A DNA stretch of 64,000 bases from Tetrapyrgos nigripes (lineage: Eukaryota; Basidiomycota; Agaricomycetes; Agaricales; Campanellaceae), in the NCBI GenBank assembly GCA_013368315.1, contig JAACJM010000067.1, positions 186,001 to 250,000 on the forward strand, read 5' to 3'. Numbering within the stretch: position 1 is the stretch's first letter; every line of letters starts with the position of its first letter. The translations under genes were made by a program, and so were the position numbers. Positions 21,687 to 32,006 of this stretch are shown piece after piece. Below the pieces are notes generated by a model, which did not search any database, was not told the DNA's origin, and worked only from the letters and a program-made list of their open reading frames with translations.

Positions 21687-24600
21687 TTAGATAACCGTAT
21701 CAACCTGACCATCTGTCTCCCTTGAGGCTGGCGGTGCCAACACCGACTCCTTCAACGCAGCGAGTTCGGTTGCAGGTTTGAACAATGTCGACAGTTCAAA
21801 CTTCTTGTCGAGTGAAGCTCGAAGTTCGTCTTTACGGGGTGATTTGAGAGAATCCAAGAACGATAAGGATGCGATAGCAGTCTGAGAGGAGAAAGAGAAA
21901 GAGAATTAACAAGTGACTTTTGAGTACGTGAAAACGAAACCGACGCACCTCCACATCAAGCTTCACCTCTTCACCCAAAATGCCAAACACAGTATTTTCC
22001 ACCTCTTCCCTAGTCGCACCCAACTCTTGAGAAGCTTTCGCACAAGCCAAGATAGCTCCTGGGGATGTTGAGTGTTTTTGGAGGAATTGAGAGTTGTATG
22101 TATCCAGTGAAACTTCGCTGGTTAGTATCTCGTTCAATTGTTCAGTGAAGACGGACCCGACGGAGGATGGGGGTTGTATGCTTGATGCTGTGGAACATAC
22201 ATGGTGAGTTGCTGTCAGAAGTCAGAGTAAACTGGAAATGAGACGGGACACGCACCTGTCTTCCGCGCATGAATGATTCGTAAATGCAATTCAGGATTCT
22301 CCGCGTCGAGAGCCCGAGCGTGGTTAAGAGCTTGAATGGCTTGAAGAAGTTTTTCTGGTAGAAAGAAGAGTCAGCACCGTTGGAAAAATAGGCTAAAAAG
22401 TGGTCATTAGCAGAACAATGACACTCAAAACTTACTTCGTCGAATAGCAACGTCATAAACTGCTATCCACGCCTCTATATTGTTTTTAGCCAACTTTGTC
22501 AGGGGCTGCAGTAATTTGGCCGCTTGTTCCAAAGGATCGGAACATGCTAGTACTTTGAAACCATCGGGATCATCGTCTTTGGGAGTGGGGGGTTCTAAGC
22601 CTTTGTCTTCGTTGGAAGACGTTGCTGTAGCTATGGACACACGAGCAAGAGGATTTGGGAATCAGCTTTCATCCTGACGAACAAAGAACGTAGAGAGTAG
22701 AGTGAAAGAATGAACACACGTTTTTTGACCTCTTCCTGTACCTTCTGTGCAGCTTTTTTAGCCTTCTTCTTGGCCTTTTTTTCGGCGTCGGTGAGTTGAC
22801 CTTGTGTGATGATTAGTTGGTCAGCATAGAGAAATCGATTCACTAGATTGAGGACAAGGAAGACGTACTACCACTAGATGCAGCTGTGGCGATTTTGGGG
22901 TCGTCGTGGACAGCTACGAAAATCTGATATATCATGAAGGCAGAAACGAAAGGAAAGTCAGTTTGAATATATGTCAATTGAGAGATAGATGATGCAACGT
23001 GAAAAAAAGGACAACTCACCTCACTAGCGCGTATAGCAGTCTTGATATACGCGGGCTGTGAGCGGAGGTTATCTTCCCAACTCAAAAGACTATAAAGTTC
23101 TCATTGGTTAGTGTTGAGTTCAGGGCCAGCAAAAGACGTAGGTTAGTCACTTGAGGTAGATGTTGATGTTGAATTTTCGTAAGCAGTAGCCATGGAAGTC
23201 ATATTGGTCGTCTTCTATTTCGTTGAATATCTGGATGTTGTGGTTGTCGTTTGTCAGTGAGTAAAGGTAGATGTGAGGAAGTATGTACACACCTTTTGAA
23301 CAGCCAAATACTTTTTGAGCGCGAGATTAGGTTTTCCGTTTCGTCTATGCGCATCTGCCTCTTCGAGGAGGTACAGTAAAGACTGCATATCTTCTAGGTC
23401 GGCCCCTGGGCTGGGAGCGTCTTTCTGAGTCACAATCAGACCTCTAGAACGATGACAGAGCATAACGGCCAACCAACCTTGGTGAACATCCCAAGCAACG
23501 TACTAGCCTCGTCAACCAATCCAGCTCGCAACCGATACTTTGCGCTTTTCGTATTGAGGAAACGATCTTGCCCATCTAACAGCCGGGCGTCCTCCATAGA
23601 ACGAGAAGCACCCAACAAGTCGCCTGCACGCTTCAATATACGCGCTTTGAACATGTATAGCTCGGGTAAGGTTGGGGTATGTGAAATGGCGAGTTCGATG
23701 ATTTCCAGGGCATGGGAGTGTTGAGAGAGGAAGGAGTAATGTTGGGCGAGGAAGTATAATGTCCAAACGTACATTGAAGGGTCGGCGGATTTGTCGGAAG
23801 TTTGACTTTGGGTTTCGGCTTCCTTGCGGATGTCTTCAACGATGTCTTGGATTGCTTGTAGTTTGGATTGGTCGGAGTAGAGGGATTTGATGTCGACGAA
23901 TAGGGAAGGGATGCCTTTGGTTAGACCTGAGGTGATGTACGGCCTTGCCAGGTTCTTGAAATCATCTTCGGAAGCGAGGGTAAGAGCCAGTCGACGGGGG
24001 ACGGATGCTTTGGGTAATTGGCTGGAAAGGTCTTTTAGAGCTTCTAGAGATTTTTCGTCTTTGGAAGAAAGAAGGTTAGAAAGAGAAAACCAGAGGGATA
24101 TGACTACATACCCAGGCTTAAACCTTTACAAGATAAATAGCCCTTGTAATATTCGTGATTTTCCGAGTTGTGATCAATGAGTACTCTCCAGGCATGCTCA
24201 GCTTCGGATAATTCCAGCTTTGAGAGAAGACGGGCTGCAAAAGTGATTATAAGCAATGGAAACGTGAAGTTCTTGGATATGCTCACCTCTAAACTCCATT
24301 ATCGCCGTCTTATCCACGATGGCCCTCTCCTTCGCATTAGTGTCCAAAAGATTTAGGGCCTCACTGTATTCACCCAGTTCCTCGAGTATGCGGACATGGT
24401 AGAGCAGTGTTTCCGAATGCTCTACATCATAATCCGGGACATTCTAGAGAACCAAAGTCGGAAAATGTACGACTTGAGGGTGTCAGACAAACCTTTAGTA
24501 TAGATTCGTATTTTTCGAGGACGTTTTTGGCTTGCTCCAAATTTCCATTAAGGTAGTGTGCAACAGCAAGCCCGGTCCAGTGCTGACGTAGCGTAGGTCT

Positions 24601-25146
24601 CAACTTTAGAAGAGTATGCCGTGTCTCGACAAGACCGTCGTATAACCGAAGCTGGGTTTGAAGATGGGCAGCGTCACGTAGAATATTCATGTTGTCCTAA
24701 GCATTTGCGCATCGTTTAAGTGTATTGAGGCTATTCTCTTTTGATTTACACGCACTTTATCGAATCGTAATGCCTGTGTATACGATTTCAAAGCCTCCTC
24801 GTAGTTCTTCTCTCCCTTCTGAATAAGTCCAAACACATGCCAGACTATATGCGAAGTCAGATCCAGGCGCATTCCTTTTTTCACTAGCTCTTTGCCCTCA
24901 TCCCGCTGACCCATGTGTGCGAGGATGAGTCCCTTCATGCATAGCGTCTCTGGAGAAACATTGAGAATTATAGCGATTATAGTCGGCGACATACGCACCT
25001 CCATGGTCTGGAAATTTCTTGAGGATTTGATCGGCGGTCTTGACGCCCTTCTTGAGCTGTTTTGTCTCGTAGAGAGTGAGCAGTTCCTTGAAGAGAGAGG
25101 CCTCCTTGGGTGTCAAAGCACGTTTAGAGGCAGCTTTTGAGGCCAT
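21687..25146 (-). CDS. NAA15: NatA N-terminal acetyltransferase auxiliary (ribosome-anchoring) subunit, NAA15-like
   Basis: Large TPR scaffold that binds the catalytic subunit NAA10 and anchors NatA at the ribosome exit, where it acetylates Ser-, Ala-, Thr-, Gly-, Cys- and Val-starting nascent chains. The start is at 25146 (MASKAASKRALTPKEASLFK); the next exons read ETLCMKGLILAHMGQRDEGK and SHIVWHVFGLIQKGEKNYEE, classic NAA15 TPR motifs. A Lys-rich helix (about 22740-22790; AEKKAKKKAKKAAQKVQEE) matches the basic segment seen in the second half of the family. The reading continues through at least ten short introns and ends DGQVDTVI at 21687. The expected ~850 residues fit the span. The gene is divergent from PDS5 with 89 bp between start codons. 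Exact inner exon borders were not all worked out. Confidence 0.88.
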
Positions 25147-25235
25147 AAGGGAAACAAGGTAACGTTTGTGGAAAGGCTTTTGTTTGACTCTACAAACAAC
25201 GCGTGCTTGGCCTAGCTCCCAACTCAACCGTCCCG
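25147..25235. promoter_or_regulatory. Compact bidirectional promoter between NAA15 and PDS5
   Basis: Only 89 bp separate the NAA15 start (25146, -) from the PDS5 start (25236, +). No TATA box is evident. Transcription starts must lie within this short region or overlap the opposing gene, which suggests co-regulated housekeeping expression. Confidence 0.6.
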
Positions 25236-28200
25236 ATGGCCCCAGCCGACCAGCCATCCACACGCCTCAGGTTCAAGGAAAAGCTACTGCTTGGAAAGAG
25301 CCTTTCTACCGATAATCTGCTCAAAAAGCTCAAGACTTTACACGCAGAACTCGCCGAACTCGACCAGGAAACCGTAGACACGTCCTCCCTCGACGCAGTT
25401 CGAAAGGAGCTCATCAACTCTTCCATTCTTCTTCACAGAGACCGTGGCGTCAAGGCCTATGCAGCATGCTGTCTCGCAGATGTCCTTCGGTGTTACGCGC
25501 CAGATGCCCCGTTTACACAAGCCCAACTACGAGACATGTTTGACTTCTTTTTTCGACAACTCTCAACCAATCTCAAGGGCCCGGATGCACCTTATTACAA
25601 CCAGTACTTTCATCTGCTCGAGTGTCTCGCCACAGTGAAGAGTGTCGTTCTCGTTTGTGATCTCCCAAACGCGGACGAATTGATGGGTGTCATTTTTCGC
25701 AACTTTTTCGCGCTCGTGCGACGTGATTTTACCAAGAAAGTCGAGTTGTTTATGGGGGACATTCTCATAGCCATCATTGACGAGTGCAATTCGTTACCGG
25801 CGGACGTGTTGGAGATCTTAATGGCTCAGTTTATGGACGAGAACGCGGTGAGTATTTCGTACTGCCTAAGGCGTCCTTTGGCCCTGTATTGAAACGCGTT
25901 TTTCACAGCGTCCTGGTCAGCCTGCCTATAGCTTGGCAGTCCGCGTCTGCAATGAGACCGCCGACAAACTTCAGCGCCATGTCTCCTCCTATTTCACTGA
26001 CATCATCGTCGCAAACTCGCAAGAAGAAGAATTTGACCAAATTCGCACTGCCCACGACTTGATCAAACGACTTCATGCATCATGTCCTGGCTTACTTCTG
26101 AACGTCATACCTCAACTAGAGGAAGAATTACATGCGGAATCCATTACTCTACGTTCCATTGCTACCCAGACCCTCGGCGAAATGTTTTCCGAAAAAGGTG
26201 GATCAGAGCTGGTCAAAAACTTCCCCTCGACATGGAACCATTGGTTAGCACGGAAGAATGACAGGGCTAGCGCTATCAGGCTCAAGTTTGTAGAGTCCTC
26301 AAAGGGACTGTATTCGAGCCTGCCAGAGCTGAAGGATGTCGTTGAGGAGACTTATAGGACGAAAATGCTCGATCCAGACGAAAAAGTCCGTGCTGCAGTC
26401 TGCAAAGTCTATGCACAGCTAGACTATGAGACGGTAGTGCATCATGTATCAGAGAAACAGATTCGAGAGGTAGCTGGGCGTCTTGCTGACAAGAAGGTGT
26501 GCCTGTTCATTGTCGAGAATGGCCTCATGCTTACCATTCATCAACTCCAAAGCATATAGTTCGGCTAGAGGCTGCTATTAGCCTCGCAAGACTATTCAGT
26601 CTTGCATACCCCGAAATGTAAGCAGTGCTCCCGATCTGTATGGCTTTATCTGACTATTCTTTAGCGATAATAACGATACCCAAGCTGTCGAGAAATTTTC
26701 ATGGATTGTCAACGACCTTATCTCTACGTTGGGCACCATCCCCAGTGCCAGGTAGGTAGAGCTCTTGTATCATTCTCATAAAAATACTCACGTCTCTTCA
26801 AAGAGCTGAAATTGAACAAGTCCTAGCTGAATACATCCTTCCTCTACCCGCTGCCCCAGCCGCTTCTAATTCCAAAACCATTGAGGTGGATGAGGTCGCC
26901 TGGACGGATAAATTGCTCAATACCATGAGATACCTTGACGAGCAAGCGTTGAAACCTCTGCTCATCCTTACCAACCTCAAAACAGCGTACGTCCATTCAT
27001 CACTCTTTACTGCACCAACACTGACTCAGAGACGCTTTATAGACGGCCGTATGAAGTTTATGTGGATGCGTGCATACAAAACAATGTGCGCTTTTTTCTC
27101 TCTTTTCATTTTTAAAACCAGAATTCTAATCCATTTATTTCATATAGGGCGGTGTCATTGACGAGAACGAAGATGTGGTCAAAAAGCGATTAAACAGCAT
27201 GATACATCATTTAGCTAGTGGGTCAGACTCTTTGCCTAAGTTGTTACCAAAATTGAGACGCTCTCACTGCAGCTACCTTCCCCGAACCTGTCAAAGCCGC
27301 TGAAGACCTCCAAGCCTTTGCAGACCAGAACGAGGGTAGGCTATATAAGCTTTTGAAAACTTGCATGGATGTCGATACGGATTTGAAGGGACTTGTAAAA
27401 GCCACGGTGAGTCTCGATTCGTGCATCTATGACTGCACATCATTGACTATAGTTCGTCATCTATAGAACGAATTCACGCGCCGCATGGAACAAAGCTATT
27501 CCTCCACCATGACCATCTTCCTCCGCCGAGCAAGTCTACGAATAGTCAACAAATCTTCCATTCCTACTCTATTGAAGAGATTGCACAGGACTCACGGAAC
27601 CTCGTTCAACAAAACAAACCTCGCGGGGAATCATGCGGAATTGTTGTTGACGTATATTTCGAAACATTGTCCGGCGATGTATAAATCGCATACACAGGAA
27701 CTGTACATTGCACTAGATGATGAGAAGAGTGATAGATTGGTTGCTGTTGGGTTGCAAGCGCTGGCTGGGTTGGTGAAGTATGATAAGAGTTATGCGCTTG
27801 GGGATGGGTGAGTGGTTTGTGTTTCTTCGAGTCTTCATTTTGTTGATTTTGTTGCATGATCAGGGATCTCTTGGACCGCGTACGTGAACGGGCTCTGGGG
27901 TCACATCCTCGACATGCCAAATTCGCAGCGAGGATTCTAGCATTTGCAGAGAATGGAGATAATCAATGTGCCGATGCTGTGGAGGTGTGTCTTGTCTATG
28001 GGATATTCTCACATTCTCTTACTCAGCTCGCGACGTTTGTGACTTGCAGACTATATCAGACTCCTTAAGCAGCGTTCCGTCGGACCAACTAGTTGCCCAC
28101 ATTGCTGCTCTGGTCCAGTTCACCAAATTTGCAATTGATGCCTTCGAGCAGAAAAGTGATGTGATTACAAGTTTTTTGTTGAAGAAGTTGCTCATGGTAT

Positions 28201-30128
28201 CAAGTCTGGCTCCTGAGGTGAGTCATCTCTGTATAGTTTATCAGATTCAGTCGCGGGCTTTTCATGCTGACTACTTACCAGGATCAAGACGAAGATGAAG
28301 ACGAGTGGATTCCAGATGATGAGTTGTCAGACAACGCACGAGCTAAAGTTCTAGCTCTCAAAGTTCTGCGGCATCGTAGTCTGGCTCATTCTAAATCGGA
28401 GAAGCCTTTGGAGATTGCAACCCCAGTGTTGAAGATGCTATCAGCGATGCTTGATAATGGTGGTTCTCTGAGTTCTGGTGTTGAGGAAGAGTGAGTTTAT
28501 CATTTATTTTTACTTGATTGATTGCCGTCCCATTCTGTTTGGTGCTGGTACTGATAAGTATTATAGCAAGCAGGTTTTGTCGAGGATGAGGCTACAAGCT
28601 TCGATATCTTTGCTTCATTTGTCGACGGTTGAGGTCTATGCGAATGCCCTTGTACCTAGATTCCTGAGGTTGGCGTTGAGCGTTCAGGTGTGTCGGAGTC
28701 GTCGACGTCATTGTATAGCTGTAGTTCTGACTTTTTCTCGAGGATACATGCTTCCAAGTCCGACACATATTTGCGACAAAGCTTGTCGCACTGTTGCAAC
28801 AGCGCAAGTTGCCAACTCGGTTCAATGTCGTACCGTTCCTTACGGTTCACGATCCTGAGCAGGATGTGAAACAGTTGGTGAGTAGGTCCCATGACTGAGG
28901 CGAGTTTGGTGTGAATTAAAGTTGATTTGGTTTAGGCGACTTCATATGTTTACACTTCAATGAACAGAATGCCTTCGGGTATGTTCAGTTTATTAGGGTG
29001 TAGAAATGTTCATTTGGCTGACTTTTCGGTTTTTTCTTTTTGGCTGATTACAGAACACCGGTTACAAGCTATCGAATACAATTTCATCCGGCTGTTGCAT
29101 ATCTTGGCTCACCATCCTGATTTTGAGCTTACACAGGATGAACTAACGGACATGGCCAAGTACGTTTTGGACTTCTCTTCCGCGTCAAGGCTCGCTTTTG
29201 AACTGATCATCTTCATCCTTTCCTGAAGATATGTCTTGTTTTACCTCGACTTGGTCCTCAAATCTGATAATCTTGCATTATTGTATCACCTGGCGGCGAA
29301 AGGCAAGACTGTACGTGACTCAGAGTCGCAAACCTACAGCGAGGTGAGTATTCTAGAGAGCATAGTTTTTGAGAAACTTCATTTACCGAACACCAGAATC
29401 TTTACGTCATGTGCGAGCTTGCCCAAGAGTTGATCAGAAACCGTGCCCAGCAACACTCGTGGAATATTCAAAGCTTCCCCGGCAAGCTGAAGCTACCGGG
29501 CGACATTCTCAAACCGCATCCAAACGCTGATGTTGCCAATAAGGTGGGTGTTTATGATGCTTTCGTTGTGTCTTGGTTCTAACTCGGCGTGTATAGATTT
29601 TGAAGCAAACTTATCTCCCAGCTGAAGCCGCTTCTTGGCTGGAGCCGTTACTCAACCCCGTCAAGGTGAATCAACATGAGTGTCTCTTGGAGAAGTTTTA
29701 CTGACTTGTGTGCAGGAAAAGAAAGAACGGAAAGTAACAACCAAGCGGAAGGCTGCGACAGTCAATACGAATGGATATGCAAAGTGAGTTGCTTCTGCTG
29801 CTTCTGTTGCTCGGTCACTGAGCCCTGCCTCCATAGACGTCCACGTAAGAAAAAAAGGCAATCTGGCAACATTGACGACGAAGACTCTGGTCAAGAGACT
29901 TCTGACGTGGACATGACCGAAGCTAATCCTCACACTTCTTCGGCCGGTGAAGAAGATGACCCACCTGGTGGAAAAAATCGGGCTCGTAACCAGGCTCAGG
30001 TATGTTCACAATTCATACTTTTTGTTGTCTCTCCTAACGTTTATCTACTCCTTCCACTACAGGCTCGAGCGAAACGCCATGAAGCCAGAGCAAAGAGAGC
30101 AGAAACACCGGCTTCTAGCGATGCGTGA
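25236..30128 (+). CDS. PDS5: Sister chromatid cohesion factor PDS5
   Basis: HEAT-repeat regulator that binds cohesin via its kleisin subunit and controls cohesin maintenance, acetylation and release on chromosomes. Exon 1 is 25236-25847, beginning MAPADQPSTRLRFKEKLLLG, then the typical stretch DRGVKAYAACCLADVLRCYA. Exon 2 (25909-26495) carries the HEAT-type stretch KVRAAVCKVYAQLDYE. Exons continue through about 20 short introns; the last reads KRHEARAKRAETPASSDA to the stop at 30128. The C-terminal tail is Lys/Arg-rich and acidic (RPRKKKRQSG, then a Glu/Asp-rich stretch), as expected for the nuclear tail. The intact frame across exons and the expected ~1,200 residues suggest a working gene. 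Its last ~620 bp plus 3' flank are duplicated at 44.8-45.7 kb. The exon between 28960 and 29440 is hard to follow because of short phase-shifting introns. Confidence 0.85.
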
Positions 30129-30462
30129 TTGATATCTCTTGAATGATTTAGTCCACGTCTTATACCTCCCCGTTGTCATGTTCTCGTTATGATTATCTTT
30201 CTCCCTCTTATTCTATGCTTTGCTTTCGGTGAATTGCTGCATTTCTAGTGTAATTTATCTGCGTTTGTTGTCATTGTTGTTCACATTGTGCTGTATCCAT
30301 AACATTACAATTATGAGTCTACTGAGATACCTGGCTTGTTAAGCGTGGCCCACTGCCAGTAAAACCCTCTGCAAGAGGAGGAGGAAACCTGGTCCCACTG
30401 TGGAACAGCTGGGGTCTCGCGCTACGTGTCTGCTGAAAAGTTTAGGCCTGAACCGTGTACTT
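29495..30462 (+). repeat. Source copy of the PDS5 3' segment duplicated at 44774-45717
   Basis: The segment starting near CCGGGCGACATTCTCAAACC and ending in AACCGTGTACTT is nearly identical to 44774-45717 in direct orientation, with a few substitutions and small deletions. It covers the last four PDS5 exons and ~330 bp of 3' flank. Confidence 0.8.
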
Positions 30463-31146
30463 CAATCCTAACCTCTCCACTTCTCAACCCCGTGTATCGA
30501 CGCAACTCCCAGACGTCCTATCTATCTATGACCTCCATGTCTGGCACCTCTCCCAATCCGACATCCTCGCCCCTCTCCACGCCTGCGTCACAACTAAAAC
30601 CTCCATGTTTGAATGGTCTCGTATAGAGAACCATATTCAACAGTGTTTTGAAGCATATGGGGCAAATATGGGGTCAACTATGTGACAATTTCGCCCGAAT
30701 TGCCTCATCCACCTTCACCCTCGAGTTATCATTCACCGACTCAACTGCCGAGTCAGACGGGCAGCCAGAAGTGGGGTGGTCATGGTGGTGAGGGGGATAT
30801 TGGTACTGTAGGTAGTGAGGTTAGTAGGTCTGCGGGTAGTCGAAAAAACTCTGATGGGGACAGGGTCGAAGCTTCAGAAGGTGTTAGTACTAGTGTTGAT
30901 GTTACTGGAACATGTGAGATACCAATTTTCGAGAAGGTCTTTGGGTGTCCGATGGGGAGGTTGAGGAAGGTTCATAGGGGCTGGGTCCAGGAGTGTCAGT
31001 ATCGGGAGGGGGGGCGGGAGGCCAGTTTGAGATGTTTGATTTGGCGCTGGCACGGCGGTCTAGATACTATTGTGGAAAGTTGGTTGGAACTTGCTCATTA
31101 TCTGCTTGTTATGTTCCTTGTATCTATGCTTTATTTGTTGAAATAG
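30463..31146 (+). pseudogene. Cation diffusion facilitator (zinc transporter), 3' remnant with an 11-bp duplication
   Basis: At about 30500-30660 the reading contains LSIYDLHVWHLSQSDILAPL and IENHIQQCFEAYG, the cytosolic C-terminal domain of ZRC1/COT1-type vacuolar Zn2+/H+ antiporters. It is followed in another frame by VTISPELPHPP at about 30683-30715. The break is explained by a near-perfect tandem duplication of ATATGGGG-type sequence (about 30657-30675), which adds 11 nt. The last frame then stays open to 31146. No transmembrane half is present upstream; it begins where the PDS5 duplication boundary lies (30462). Therefore it is a truncated, frameshifted relic, not a functional transporter. 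Confidence 0.7.
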
Positions 31147-31400
31147 TCGTTTAAAGTCGTTGCGAGTCCTAGCGAGTGAGAGAGAAATACAGTAAGTGAA
31201 CGAGTATATTCCAGTTTGTCCTGCTAGATGACGGCGGGAAGCAAGGACAATCGGATGCGGAAACATCCGAAACAACGCTACAAAAATAGGGGCTACGTAT
31301 CTACAAATAAAATCTACGAGCCTCCAAGCTCATCATCGAAATACAAAATCTAACATTATTTGCTATGATGAGTATCTGTACAATAATACATTGAGTGTAA
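31147..31400. other. Intergenic before the NLR promoter repeats
   Basis: Nothing recognisable. Composition turns clearly A/T-richer here and stays so to about 41 kb. Confidence 0.4.
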
Positions 31401-31865
31401 GAAGTTTGCACGCAAACTCAACACTTTACGCCGTGCTCTGCGCACAACCGCACAAGGCGCCAAAAGAGTCACAAGGTCAGTAACCAGAACTCTATCATTC
31501 CAAACCAAACCTTATCATTTCCATGAGTTAAGAAGTCTGCACGTGAACTGGACATTATTCGCCTTGCTCTGCGCACAACCACATCAACGCAGCAAAAGGG
31601 TCACAAGGTCGGTAACCAGAACTCTATCATTCTAAATGAAACCTTATCATTGTGAGAAATTAAGCGGTCTGCACGTGAACTAGACACTTTTCGCCTTGTT
31701 CTGCGCACACTGAACCACATCAATACAAGAAAGCGGTAAAAAGATCACAAGGTCTGTTTCTGAACTCTATCATTTCAAACAGAACTTCGCAAAAAGGCCA
31801 CAGAAGGATCACAAGGTCAGCATCTCTAGTAGCTCTATCATCTCAAACAAGAACTTACCATTCCA
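31401..31865 (+). repeat. Tandem ~130 bp repeats upstream of the NLR
   Basis: Three units (31401-31531, 31532-31663, 31664-31788) and a partial fourth (31789-31865) share a GTTTGCACG/GTCTGCACGTGAACT start, a TCTGCGCACA segment, TCACAAGGTC and AACTCTATCATT. Units 2 and 3 carry a CACGTG E-box core; unit 1 has CACGCA. They lie 140-600 nt upstream of the NLR start and may act as repeated promoter elements. Confidence 0.7.
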
Positions 31866-32006
31866 ATCTAAAGTTTACACTGTGAACATAGCATCTGAAG
31901 TTTTGCAAAGGTCAGTGTTATACACAGCTGCAACTCAAGTACTACCAATATTAAGCAATTCTTTTATTTTGAATCTTCTTTGATCTCTTCAAACCAGAAA
32001 AAAGCA

